Of a DNA stretch of 64,000 bases, positions 26,469-35,248 are shown piece by piece. The position numbers and the translations under genes are program-made. This stretch comes from G963556115 sp963678205. GTDB lineage: Bacteria > Planctomycetota > SZUA-567. A model generated the notes under the pieces. That model was not told the origin of the DNA, ran no database searches, and saw only the letters and a list, made by a program, of their open reading frames with translations. Position 1 is the stretch's first letter; each line of letters starts with the position of its first letter. Location: NCBI GenBank assembly GCA_963678205.1, contig OY782760.1, positions 248,001-312,000 of the forward strand, written 5' to 3'.

Positions 26469-26531
26469 ATTGGGTTTAGGTAGGCTCTTCAAATAACCAT
26501 TCATTTAAAATTATTCAGATACGCCCTAATA

Positions 26532-27614
26532 TCAGGCTGCATCTTCCACATCCTTATCATTATTCTTAGATAAAGACAAATCATCCTCAATATTACTATA
26601 TAACTTTTCATTAATTAAATTTTCAAGCTCCGCTTTAAGTTCTGGATCAGTATTAATAAACGCTACCGCCTTTTCCCGCCCTTGCCCCAGTCTTGTCTTA
26701 CCGTAACTGATCCACGAACCACTCTTACTTATAACACCCTGATCAATGCCAATATCTATAATTTCTCCATCCCTATTAATGCCCTTACTAAATAGAATTT
26801 CAAAATTCGCCACTTTGAATGGGGCTGCCATTTTATTTTTCACAACCTTTACCTTTATTTCATTACCAATAATATCATCACCATTCTTTTTTGAACCACA
26901 CCTGCGAATATCAAGACGCAAAGAAGCATAAAATTTTAAAGCATTACCACCAGTTGTGGTTTCAGGAGATCCAAACATTACTCCAATCTTCATGCGGATC
27001 TGATTTATAAAGAGAACGGTTGTATTTGTCTTCTTTACAATACCTGTTAATTTTCTGAGTCCTTGACTCATTAGCCTTGCCTGAAGTCCAACATGTGAAT
27101 CCCCCATCTCACCATCAATTTCTGCCTGAGGAGTAAGAGCCGCAACAGAATCAATAACAATTAAATCTACACCACCAGACCTCGTCAAGAGTTCTGCAAT
27201 TTCCAATGCCTGCTCTCCACTATCTGGTTGGCTTACAAGCAACTCATCAAGATTAACGCCAAGATTTCTTGCATAATTTGGATCCAATGCATGTTCTGCA
27301 TCAATAAATGCTGCCACACCACCATCTTTCTGAGCACATGCAATTGACTGCAGAGCAAGTGTTGTCTTACCAGAAGACTCCGGACCATAAAATTCTACTA
27401 TTCTACCCTTTGGAATACCACCTATTCCAGTAGCAGCATCGAGAGAGATACTACCAGTGCTAATAGTTTCACATTCAACGACATTACTTGAGCCAAGTCT
27501 CCTCAATGACTCTACTCCAAATTGTTTATGAATATTGTCTAATGCATGCTGCAATGCTTTTGCTTTACCTTCTACAGTCTCTGAAATTTTTGTTGTTTTT
27601 TTTGAGGCTTTCAT
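26532..27614 (-). CDS. recA: RecA recombinase
   Basis: Central protein of homologous recombination and SOS induction. The start is ATG at 27614 (AAGGAGAAG directly upstream), giving 360 residues; the open frame extends 48 codons further but that part looks untranslated. Motifs: Walker A GPESSGKTTL, Walker B LIVIDSVAALTP, loop L1 EIDGEMGDSHVG, loop L2 region FINQIRMKIGVMFGSPETTTGG, and an acidic C-terminus (DDLSLSKNNDKDVED). No recX or lexA is adjacent. Confidence 0.97.
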   Translation of the reverse strand: MKASKKTTKISETVEGKAKALQHALDNIHKQFGVESLRRLGSSNVVECETISTGSISLDAATGIGGIPKGRIVEFYGPESSGKTTLALQSIACAQKDGGVAAFIDAEHALDPNYARNLGVNLDELLVSQPDSGEQALEIAELLTRSGGVDLIVIDSVAALTPQAEIDGEMGDSHVGLQARLMSQGLRKLTGIVKKTNTTVLFINQIRMKIGVMFGSPETTTGGNALKFYASLRLDIRRCGSKKNGDDIIGNEIKVKVVKNKMAAPFKVANFEILFSKGINRDGEIIDIGIDQGVISKSGSWISYGKTRLGQGREKAVAFINTDPELKAELENLINEKLYSNIEDDLSLSKNNDKDVEDAA

Positions 27615-27749
27615 TTTCTTCTCCTTAAGTTTATTAGTATCAAATTTCTGATTAACTATAATCAAAAGGCGTTCCAGAATACCAATAACGCATAACCACT
27701 TAAATAAAAGCACATTATACAGACAACAAAATATTTCAGAAAGCAACTT

Positions 27750-27778
27750 TGATGTCAATTATTCTACAATTGACATCA
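27750..27778. promoter_or_regulatory. Inverted repeat at the recA promoter (candidate SOS operator)
   Basis: Perfect arms TGATGTCAATT / AATTGACATCA separated by 7 nt. The recA-proximal arm contains TTGACA on the minus strand, with an AATATT-type -10 17 nt further (27735-27730); a second -10, TATAAT, lies at 27719-27714. The dyad therefore overlaps the recA -35. Confidence 0.5.
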
Positions 27779-28600
27779 TAAATGAACCACCTTCACACTT
27801 TGAATCTCCCCGCATAGAACTCAAACTGCCAAAACAAATACATACTTTTAATAAATATGCTTAGATCGATACAAAAAATCACAAATCTTTAACCTAGATA
27901 TACTCAAAACATTAACATTAACATTGAAAATAGTGCTTTTCAGACAAAATTTTTAGCATTTAATACTATTGCAGAAAAACAAAACACTTCTATCCACAAA
28001 AATACTCTTATTTTATTCTTTTAAAAAAAATGTCCCCTGACCTAAAAATACTAAGACTACACACAAAACATAAAACTTTTTACCTAACAAATAATTAAAT
28101 TAAGAACACTACCATACTTGCGAAGCAATTGACAAAATATTTAACATAAGTACTGTTAGTATCTCTGAGATCTCTAGATCTATAAGCAAAATATCAACAT
28201 CAATAAAATACCATAAAATTTTTTCTCAAAACTAGTAGTAATATTTCATAAATCTGTACCGCAATTTATGCTACTACAACAACAAGCTAGATGACACAGT
28301 GACTGAGACACCAGATCCACTTAATCTTTCTTAACTAACTTCTGACACACAGTTCAAACCAAACAAAAAATCTTCCCCCTAAAATATTTTTTAAATTTCA
28401 TTTAAAGCAAATAATACAACCACCAGCGCTAGCAACAAGTTAGAATAAACTAACAATATAGATTAACCATGTTCACTTCAAGACTTATATCAATTTATTG
28501 CAACATTGCCTAAGATATAAGGCACACCATCCAACAACAAAGTTATTATAAGATAAAAATAAATCGAAACTAAAACCTATAGAAAACCGAAAGAAAAGTG
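27779..28600. other. Long G-poor non-coding gap between recA and hydG
   Basis: About 0.8 kb without a convincing ORF on either strand. The plus strand is strikingly poor in G and rich in A and C. A lone DnaA-box-like CTATCCACA (one mismatch) lies near 27990. No tRNA, riboswitch or transposon end was recognised. Confidence 0.6.
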
Positions 28601-28635
28601 CTATAATATGATAATATACTTTTAGAGTATATTAT
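28599..28635 (+). promoter_or_regulatory. hydG promoter with start-site dyad
   Basis: An extended -10, TGCTATAAT (TATAAT at 28602-28607), is followed immediately by a perfect dyad with 10-bp arms (28611-28620 and 28626-28635, spacer TTTAG). The dyad would cover the transcription start, fitting a repressor operator or a 5' hairpin. Confidence 0.55.
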
Positions 28636-28676
28636 AAACATTTGACAGTAACGCTTCGGCATGAAAGGGGCAAATC

Positions 28677-30098
28677 ATGGGCACTCCTTCAATGGAACTC
28701 AGTAAAAACGCAAAAGACTTTATCAATGATGATATGTTAGAAAAATTAGTCGCTAAAGAACCGGCTGATAATAAATATATCCAGGATATCGTAGATAAAA
28801 GTATCGCAAAAGAAGCTCTTACAGTTGAAGAAACAGCGGCTCTACTTTCAGCTGACAAAGAAGGTACAGAGATAATGTACTCAGCTGCCAAGACACTAAA
28901 AGAGAATGTTTATGGCAACAGAATTGTACTTTTTGCGCCACTTTACATTGGTAACAAATGTATAAATGACTGCTCATATTGTGGCTTTAAATGTTCAAAT
29001 AGAGACCTACAAAGACGAACTTTAAGTCACGAAGAAATCAGACAACAAGTTGTTGCTCTTGAGAAACAAGGCCACAAAAGATTAATTCTGGTTTATGGGG
29101 AACACCCTGACTATGATGCCGATTATATAGCTTCCACAGTAAGGACTGTATACGAGACTAAAAGTGAACCACATGGAGAAATAAGGCGAGTCAATATCAA
29201 CGCAGCGCCTCTTGATATTGAAGGATATAAAACTGTCAAAAATGCTGGCATCGGTACTTACCAGATCTTTCAGGAAACATATCACAAAAAGACATACGCA
29301 GACTGCCATCCTATGGGCACAAGAAAAGGTGATTATCTCTGGCGTCTTGATGGACTGGATAGAGCAATGGAGGGAGGCATTGACGATGTTGGTATTGGGG
29401 CATTATTTGGCCTATACGACTGGAAATTTGAAGTACTTGGACTCGTAAGCCACGCTGTACATCTCAGCGAAAAATATGGAGTAGGGCCACATACTATCAG
29501 TTTCCCACGTATGAGACCTGCCTGCGGAGTAAATATAGAAGATACCACCTTTGTGACTGATGATGAATTCACAAAATTAATTGCGACCTTGAGACTTGCA
29601 GTACCATATACCGGTCTTATCTGTACAGCAAGAGAATCGAGCGAGATGCGAAAGATTGCAACTGGATTTGGTGTATCTCAGATTGATGCTGGGAGCAGAA
29701 TTGAAATTGGTGGCTATACAGAAGTAGGCGATGCACAGGTAATGGAAAAAGAACAGTTCTCCCTTGGTGATATACGCAGCCTTGATGAGGTAATTCGCGA
29801 ACTTCTCGAGAATGACTATATCCCAAGTTTCTGTACTTCTTGTTATAGATTAGGCAGAACTGGCGAACACTTCATGGAATTTGCGGTTCCAGGGTTTATC
29901 AAACGTTTTTGCACTCCTAATGCACTATGCACACTCGAAGAATATATTTGTGACTACGGCAGTGAAGCAACAGTTATAGCTGCAGACAATATGATCGCCA
30001 AAGAACTTAACAAAATGGACGATGGCGAGATGAAAGATACTGTTATCAAAAGACTCAATGCTATCAAAAATGACAACCAGAGAGATGTATATTTTTAA
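28677..30098 (+). CDS. hydG: [FeFe]-hydrogenase maturase HydG (radical SAM)
   Basis: Radical SAM tyrosine lyase that makes the CO and cyanide ligands of the hydrogenase H-cluster. At 473 residues the length is standard. The radical SAM cluster motif CINDCSYCGF is present, and the HydG-specific C-terminal motif is exact: CTSC followed after 22 residues by Cys (pattern CX2CX22C), which separates HydG from ThiH. AAAGGGG precedes the ATG. hydE, hydF and the hydrogenase are not in the window, so the gene is an isolated member of the pathway. It has its own promoter and terminator. Confidence 0.93.
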   Translation: MGTPSMELSKNAKDFINDDMLEKLVAKEPADNKYIQDIVDKSIAKEALTVEETAALLSADKEGTEIMYSAAKTLKENVYGNRIVLFAPLYIGNKCINDCSYCGFKCSNRDLQRRTLSHEEIRQQVVALEKQGHKRLILVYGEHPDYDADYIASTVRTVYETKSEPHGEIRRVNINAAPLDIEGYKTVKNAGIGTYQIFQETYHKKTYADCHPMGTRKGDYLWRLDGLDRAMEGGIDDVGIGALFGLYDWKFEVLGLVSHAVHLSEKYGVGPHTISFPRMRPACGVNIEDTTFVTDDEFTKLIATLRLAVPYTGLICTARESSEMRKIATGFGVSQIDAGSRIEIGGYTEVGDAQVMEKEQFSLGDIRSLDEVIRELLENDYIPSFCTSCYRLGRTGEHFMEFAVPGFIKRFCTPNALCTLEEYICDYGSEATVIAADNMIAKELNKMDDGEMKDTVIKRLNAIKNDNQRDVYF

Positions 30099-30125
30099 TT
30101 TAGTAACAAAACAATATAATAACAA

Positions 30126-30161
30126 TAAAGCCTGTACAAAATATCATTTATACAGGCTTTA
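30126..30161. terminator. Bidirectional terminator after hydG
   Basis: An 11-bp inverted repeat (30126-30136 and 30151-30161) with a 14-nt loop between the convergent hydG and Memo-like genes. Confidence 0.75.
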
Positions 30162-30181
30162 CCTTTAATAAAATACATAAC

Positions 30182-31444
30182 TTATTCAAATATTACCCCT
30201 GCACATCCTACAGCTTGCTCAAGCTCATGAGATACTGACTGGTAATACCCAAGCAACTGCCCTTTCACCTCAGGAAGTAGTGCATTGAGTACATAAATAC
30301 ATCCCGTTCCACATATATGATAACGATCTCTATGTGCCGCAAGAACTTCAAGAGCTCCTGAACTATTGCCTTTAAGAACATACTTAAGATAATTTCTGTC
30401 CGCAACTTCAGTCTCTGATATGAAACCAATATCAAGATCACGGTCATCTCCAAACCTTCTACCAATATGAGAAAGATCAGCACTAGCCATAACAGTCACT
30501 CTATATTCTGACATAATCTGCTTTATAGCTGCCACCATACTCAAAATTTGTAAATCACCATTGACTGCTTTCGGATTCTTTATATAGCTTTCCATTTCAC
30601 CTACGAGCACTGGAACAATTTGTACCCCTGGCCAAATATAATCAAGCCAGACTGCCTGGAGTTCTATTGAATGTTCACTACGGTGAACGAAGATATCATC
30701 TTTAAAGTTTGCTACAGGTGCCGTAATCTCAAGTATCTTATCAGTAATTGCATTATGGCATTTTACGACACCGCCAGTAACTTCAAAATCTTTATCACAT
30801 ACAGCAAATCGATTCTTCATTTCACCATGAGCTGTTCCTAAAACAATAACAACATCAGGTTTATTATACTTTTCAAGAAGCTCCTTATACACTTGACCAT
30901 AGCACTTTGCAGCTCTTACAAAATCCATGTGAGGCGCAATCACACCACGTGGAGCCCGTCTCATAACATTCCCAACACGCCCCTGCATTTCTGGTTTTGG
31001 AGCATTCCGAATTAGAATATCAAGCTCATCTTCAAGAGTTTCAATATCATCTGAATACACACTACTTGAACACGCAGAAGAACGAATGGGATTGGTATTA
31101 AATTCACTAAGAAGATTATTATATAAATCCTTAAAATGTTCATTATCTAAAAAACGGGCTGAATCCAGTTCATGAACAATACATTCAATATCTGTTACTG
31201 TAGCCTCAAGACCTGTCTCTCTCTCATACTCTTCCCTAAGATCAAGCATAGAATGTTTACCATCCATTCTCGAAATAAAATACATTGAGCTGTCACCCAC
31301 GATAAGCTGAGCTTCACTAAGTCCCGACGTATCATACAGAATATAAGCAGCTCCATCAAAATCTTCTACATTAATCACGCCATGTGTATCTTCATATGGA
31401 AAAGCATCTATATCATATCTAACCTTTGGCAATACATCCAACAT
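30182..31444 (-). CDS. amrB: AmmeMemoRadiSam system protein B (Memo family)
   Basis: A 420-residue protein with an N-terminal PqqD-like wing region (about residues 40-105, FISRMDGKHSMLDLREEYE) and a C-terminal Memo domain (about 165-420). Memo metal-binding residues are visible in APHMDF, LGTAHGEM, DLSHIG and CGTGC. The family usually occurs with a radical SAM protein (AmrS) and AmmeMemoRadiSam A, neither of which is here. The ATG at 31444 follows GGGGAG by 7 nt; a longer frame to 31534 would overlap fabZ. It lies 34 nt downstream of fabZ on the same strand. Function of the bacterial system is unknown. Confidence 0.85.
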   Translation of the reverse strand: MLDVLPKVRYDIDAFPYEDTHGVINVEDFDGAAYILYDTSGLSEAQLIVGDSSMYFISRMDGKHSMLDLREEYERETGLEATVTDIECIVHELDSARFLDNEHFKDLYNNLLSEFNTNPIRSSACSSSVYSDDIETLEDELDILIRNAPKPEMQGRVGNVMRRAPRGVIAPHMDFVRAAKCYGQVYKELLEKYNKPDVVIVLGTAHGEMKNRFAVCDKDFEVTGGVVKCHNAITDKILEITAPVANFKDDIFVHRSEHSIELQAVWLDYIWPGVQIVPVLVGEMESYIKNPKAVNGDLQILSMVAAIKQIMSEYRVTVMASADLSHIGRRFGDDRDLDIGFISETEVADRNYLKYVLKGNSSGALEVLAAHRDRYHICGTGCIYVLNALLPEVKGQLLGYYQSVSHELEQAVGCAGVIFE

Positions 31445-31478
31445 TGCAATCTCCCCATAACATGAATAATGAACAATA

Positions 31479-31928
31479 TTACTCTGTAACAAGAGCACAA
31501 GTAAACGCAACACGAACAGCCAGTTTACTTCCAACCTTTATACTACCTTTCAAATAATAAGCTGTTGACACCTGATCCTCAAACTCTACAGCGATATCTA
31601 ACTTATCACCAGGTTTCACCATATTTTTAAAGCGAGCATCCCTAATACGAGTCACCACAGGACTACCAACTAGGGCGCCTGCATCTTCTTTTATCCTATT
31701 TCCCATAAGTATAGCCCCCGCTTGAAAAATTATTTCGCAGAGAATTACTCCAGGTGTTATCGGATTACCCGGGTAATGTCCAGGAAAGATCTGCTCAAAT
31801 AATTTTGACGAACTATCGACAGTAAATTCAGCCTTAATAGAATTGTAGTTTATCTCAGTTACTTTATCAACTAGCAAGAACGGCTCTCTATGTGGGATAA
31901 TCCCTTCGATTTTCCTTTTATCCAACAT
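31479..31928 (-). CDS. fabZ: 3-hydroxyacyl-ACP dehydratase FabZ
   Basis: Hot-dog-fold dehydratase of type II fatty acid synthesis. The 149-residue protein starts LDKRKIEGIIPHREPFLLVD, holds the catalytic His in FPGHYPGNPITPG and the catalytic Glu in GVILCE. Length and motifs are normal for FabZ rather than FabA. The ATG at 31928 follows AAGGA; a TTG one codon earlier is less likely. No lpxA, lpxC or lpxD neighbours, the common context for fabZ. Shares a strand and short gap with the Memo-like gene. Confidence 0.93.
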   Translation of the reverse strand: MLDKRKIEGIIPHREPFLLVDKVTEINYNSIKAEFTVDSSSKLFEQIFPGHYPGNPITPGVILCEIIFQAGAILMGNRIKEDAGALVGSPVVTRIRDARFKNMVKPGDKLDIAVEFEDQVSTAYYLKGSIKVGSKLAVRVAFTCALVTE

Positions 31929-32142
31929 CAATTTTCCTTATAATTATTTATCAGCGATAACACAATACAGCATTATACACCAATTGTAATCTACTAAAAG
32001 CAACACAATATATATCATGCTATATCTCATTATAGCAAAAATTATCAATAAAATCTACTTTAGTATTTACTTGATAACCATTATTAAGATAATATTTTAA
32101 AATTATCCTACGAATAAATTTCACAATAGAAAAGGAATAATT

Positions 32143-32802
32143 ATGAATCTTATCATTCTAGGCCCTCCGGGTGCAGGTAAAGGCACACAAGCAAAGTACA
32201 TTACAGAGACTTTCAACATCCCTCAAATCTCAACGGGTGACATGCTTAGAGGTGCTATTAAAGCTGGTACAGAACTTGGCATGGCAGCTAAAAAAATTAT
32301 GGACGAGGGTGGTCTTGTAAATGATGATATTATTATAGGCCTTGTAAAAGAACGCATCAAAGAAGATGATTGTCAAAATGGGTTCCTATTTGATGGATTT
32401 CCACGTACAGTAGTACAGGCAGAAGCTGTCAAAAAAGCAGGTATTAAAATTGACGGTATCGTTGATATTAGTGTCCCAGATGATGCTCTAGTAAGCCGCC
32501 TTTCAGGCAGAAGAATTCATGTTGCCTCAGGCAGGACTTATCACATTGAGTTCAATCCACCGAAAGTTGAAGGAAAAGACGACGTAACAGGTGAAGATCT
32601 TATCCACCGCGATGATGACAAAGAAATGACTATTCGCAAGCGTCTTGAAGCCTACCATGCTCAAACTGCAGCAGTAAGTGATTACTATAACAAACTTATC
32701 AAAGCTGGTGATCCTGATGCCCCTAAATTTATATCTGTAGATGGTACGAAAAAGATTAACGAAATTACAGATGAAGTTATTACAGGTCTAAAGAACCTAT
32801 AA
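32143..32802 (+). CDS. adk: Adenylate kinase
   Basis: Balances adenine nucleotides (AMP + ATP to 2 ADP). 219 residues, the long LID form. Motifs: P-loop GPPGAGKGTQA, AMP-binding STGDMLRGA and DGFPRTVVQA, LID from GRRIHVASGRTYHIEFNPP. The LID lacks the four Cys of zinc-type adenylate kinases and has the His/Ser/Asp pattern instead. AAAGGA precedes the ATG. cbiG starts 2 nt after its stop, so the three genes adk-cbiG-cobJ probably share a transcript, a non-obvious grouping. Confidence 0.96.
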   Translation: MNLIILGPPGAGKGTQAKYITETFNIPQISTGDMLRGAIKAGTELGMAAKKIMDEGGLVNDDIIIGLVKERIKEDDCQNGFLFDGFPRTVVQAEAVKKAGIKIDGIVDISVPDDALVSRLSGRRIHVASGRTYHIEFNPPKVEGKDDVTGEDLIHRDDDKEMTIRKRLEAYHAQTAAVSDYYNKLIKAGDPDAPKFISVDGTKKINEITDEVITGLKNL

Positions 32803-32804
32803 TT

Positions 32805-33584
32805 ATGAATAATAATATCGCTGTAATTACACTATGTAACCAAGGCGTAGAGCTTGCCAGACAGATCATCACCAACTTGGGTGGTGATCTGTTTGTACAT
32901 ACTACAGCAGATATTACAGATAGCAGAGCAGAAAGATTCGAAAAGGTTATAGTACTTACAGAAAAAATTTTTTCATCGTATTCAGGTATTATTTATATAA
33001 TGCCCAGCGGAATAGTAAGCAGAGCTATTGCTCCACTTATAAACAGTAAATATACAGACCCTGCAATTATTGTAATGGATGTACTAGGTAGATATGCTAT
33101 AAGCTTTCTAAGTGGTCATGAAGGTGGCGCGAATAATCTTGCTATAGAGATAGGAAATATAACGGGTGCAGAACCTGTTATTACAACTACCACTGAGGTG
33201 ATAAAGCAGTATACGATAGGAATAGGCTGCAAAAAAAACACCTCAGAAGAAGCAATACTAAAGATATTTAATACAGCAATAAAAAAAGCAAAAATATGCA
33301 AAAATGATATTCGCTATATCGCGACAATTGATATTAAAGCCAAAGAAGAAGGACTACTTGCCGCCACTAGAGCTTTGAATATCCCACTTCGTATAATCAC
33401 CAGGAGCGAGATAAACAATACTTGTTATACGTTTGACAGTTCAGAATTTGTCCAAGACAATATTGGCGTAGGAGCAGTTGCCGAACCATGTGCTTTACTT
33501 TCCGGGAGGAGAACAAAATTAATACTCAAGAGAATATCCAAGAACGGAGTGACAGCGGCAATTGCCAAGGAGTGCTCAGAGTAA
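32805..33584 (+). CDS. cbiG: Cobalt-precorrin-5A hydrolase CbiG
   Basis: Opens the delta-lactone of cobalt-precorrin-5A in anaerobic cobalamin synthesis, releasing acetaldehyde. The N-terminal domain (residues 1-75, IIYIMPSGIVSRAIAPL), central VLGRYAISFLSGHEGGANNLA and C-terminal CbiG_C domain with GVGAVAEPCALL are all present. At 259 residues it is shorter than many CbiG proteins (about 315-360), because the central linker domain is reduced. It overlaps the start of cobJ, the next step partner, by about 67 nt. Confidence 0.92.
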   Translation: MNNNIAVITLCNQGVELARQIITNLGGDLFVHTTADITDSRAERFEKVIVLTEKIFSSYSGIIYIMPSGIVSRAIAPLINSKYTDPAIIVMDVLGRYAISFLSGHEGGANNLAIEIGNITGAEPVITTTTEVIKQYTIGIGCKKNTSEEAILKIFNTAIKKAKICKNDIRYIATIDIKAKEEGLLAATRALNIPLRIITRSEINNTCYTFDSSEFVQDNIGVGAVAEPCALLSGRRTKLILKRISKNGVTAAIAKECSE

Positions 33585-34291
33585 TTGGGTTTGGTCCAGG
33601 TTCAGTAGAAGACCGTACGAAACGAGCAGAAGCAGCAATCCTTGACTCCGAATATATTGTTGGATATGGTCCGTACCTCAAGCGTATTGAAGATCTTCTT
33701 GAAGGTAAGAAACAATACATATCCGGCATGAAGAAAGAGCGTGAACGAGTGCTGGAAGCAGTCGCCCTTGCTGAAAAAGGTTACTCTGTCGGGCTTGTCA
33801 GTTCTGGAGACGCTGGAATATATGGTATGGCAGGACTAGCAATTCAAATTAGAAGCGAAAGAAACTGCGCCTTCCTTGTTGAAATTATTCCTGGCGTTAC
33901 GGCTGCATGCACTGCAGCAGCCAGAATGGGCGCTCCATTGATGCTGGATTATGCAACAATAAGTTTGAGTAATCTCCTTGTCGAATGGAGTGTTATTAAG
34001 AAACGACTTCACGCAGCATTATCTGGAGATTTTGCCCTCGCAATCTATAACCCCAAAAGCAATACCAGAACCGAACCATTTGAGAATCTATGTAGAATTG
34101 CTCTGAAATACCTCCCTACTACAACCCCAGTAGGCATTGCAACAGCTCTTGGACAACCAGACGAATTCGTCGAGATTATCACACTTGGAAACTTACGAAC
34201 AGCAAACGTTACAATGAAGAGTATTATAATTATTGGCAATTCTACCAGTTGCCTAGATGGAGAATTCTTCATTACCCCAAGGGGTTACTAA
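33518..34291 (+). CDS. cobJ: Precorrin-3B C17-methyltransferase (CobJ/CbiH) with probable ATT start
   Basis: SAM-dependent methyltransferase that contracts the corrin ring by C17 methylation. Motifs: VIGFGPGS at the N-terminus, YGPYLKRI, SSGDAGIYGMAG, PGVTAACTAAARMGAPL and YNPKS, all as in CobJ/CbiH. No ordinary start codon with an SD fits: the ATG at 33488 lacks an SD at useful distance, and GTG at 33572 has AAGGA directly touching it. An in-frame ATT at 33518 is preceded by GGGAGGAG with a 6-nt gap, and I take it as the start. The overlap with cbiG implies translational coupling. No other cobalamin genes are near. Confidence 0.85.
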   Translation: MNTQENIQERSDSGNCQGVLRVIGFGPGSVEDRTKRAEAAILDSEYIVGYGPYLKRIEDLLEGKKQYISGMKKERERVLEAVALAEKGYSVGLVSSGDAGIYGMAGLAIQIRSERNCAFLVEIIPGVTAACTAAARMGAPLMLDYATISLSNLLVEWSVIKKRLHAALSGDFALAIYNPKSNTRTEPFENLCRIALKYLPTTTPVGIATALGQPDEFVEIITLGNLRTANVTMKSIIIIGNSTSCLDGEFFITPRGY

Positions 34292-34330
34292 TAAAAAAAG
34301 AACTTAATCGTTGATTTGTTCATATAAAAC

Positions 34331-34357
34331 AATAACCTGCAAATTAAGCAGGTTATT
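34331..34357. terminator. Terminator after cobJ
   Basis: A perfect 10-bp inverted repeat (34331-34340 and 34348-34357) with a 7-nt loop and a following ATTTTAT, between the convergent cobJ and metallo-hydrolase genes. Confidence 0.8.
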
Positions 34358-34378
34358 ATTTTATAAAAAGCATCTTAG

Positions 34379-35248
34379 TTATAGCACAACTTCAAGACCC
34401 TCTCTAGCAAGAGAAGCATATTTTAAAATTCCTTTTACCTCCCTAGATATTTTGCTCAAAACTTTATCATCATGCTCTGGGTCATGGTGTATAATCATTA
34501 ATTTTTTTACTCCAGCTTCCACAGCAGTACGGCATGCCATTTTATATGTAGAATGCCCCCAACCAATCCTTTTAGAGTACTCTTCATCAGTGTACTGGCC
34601 ATCCATAGCCAGCAAATCAGCACCACAGGAGAACTCCGCAAGTTCTTTATTATAACCAATCACCGAGTCACACTCAATATCGGTAGCAAAAACAAACACT
34701 TTACCATTATACTCAATACGATAATTCATTACGCCTAATTGCGAATGAGATTTATTAAATAAAGTTTTCACTAGAAGCTCATTGTCAATACTTTTGGTTG
34801 ACCTCTTTAAATATGGGCGTGCTTTTCCTTTTTTATATAATAGAGTTTCACCACCGGTTACATCGACAAAATGCTTTTTACATGGGAAAGACTTGATACT
34901 TACCGGATGAACCAATTTATCGGTAATATATTCCATATTTTTTTTCAGACTCCCCTTACCATATATTGAACCAATAAACACTACTTCAGAATTTTTGTCA
35001 TATAGAGGCTTAAAGTAGTTCATACCACAGATATGATCAAGATGAAAGTGTGTAAATAATAATGATAATTCTTTATTGCCTGACTTAAGAATCTCACGAC
35101 CAAGTGGAACAATCCCTGAACCAGCATCAAAAATCATAATTCTTCCAGCAACTTGTAATTCACAACAAGTGCTAGCGCATCCAAACTTTTTATAAGAAGC
35201 TCCAGTAATCGCACAACTTCCTCTAACACCTCTAAATTTGATATTAAT
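34379..35248 (-). CDS. MBL-fold metallo-hydrolase with probable ATT start
   Basis: Metallo-beta-lactamase fold hydrolase. The metal motif THFHLDH and later His/Asp ligands (ATDIECDS, MIIHHDPEHDD) are intact. The first ATG (35137) would cut off the conserved N-terminal strands: upstream the same frame reads NIKFRGVRGSC...GCASTCCELQVAGR, matching the family's VRGS...GGNTSC region. The frame is closed by a TAA at 35263-35261, and no ATG, GTG or TTG lies between. An ATT at 35248 with AAAGGGG 7 nt upstream fits as start (a second ATT is at 35251), giving 289 residues. Substrate unknown. Confidence 0.85.
   Translation of the reverse strand: MNIKFRGVRGSCAITGASYKKFGCASTCCELQVAGRIMIFDAGSGIVPLGREILKSGNKELSLLFTHFHLDHICGMNYFKPLYDKNSEVVFIGSIYGKGSLKKNMEYITDKLVHPVSIKSFPCKKHFVDVTGGETLLYKKGKARPYLKRSTKSIDNELLVKTLFNKSHSQLGVMNYRIEYNGKVFVFATDIECDSVIGYNKELAEFSCGADLLAMDGQYTDEEYSKRIGWGHSTYKMACRTAVEAGVKKLMIIHHDPEHDDKVLSKISREVKGILKYASLAREGLEVVL

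Noticed and set aside
27615..27758. 48-codon N-terminal extension of RecA
   Set aside because: The ATG at 27614 has a strong SD and gives the normal RecA N-terminus; the extension crosses the promoter region.
27985..27996. DnaA-box-like CTATCCACA, possible replication origin in the recA-hydG gap
   Set aside because: A single imperfect box, no box cluster, and no dnaA, dnaN or other origin genes nearby.
28159..28182. AGATCT-rich stretch as a repeat or palindrome
   Set aside because: The arms do not form a clean inverted or direct repeat; only short restriction-site-like matches.
33116..33301. Minus-strand open frame inside cbiG
   Set aside because: Shadow of the real gene; no SD or recognisable protein.
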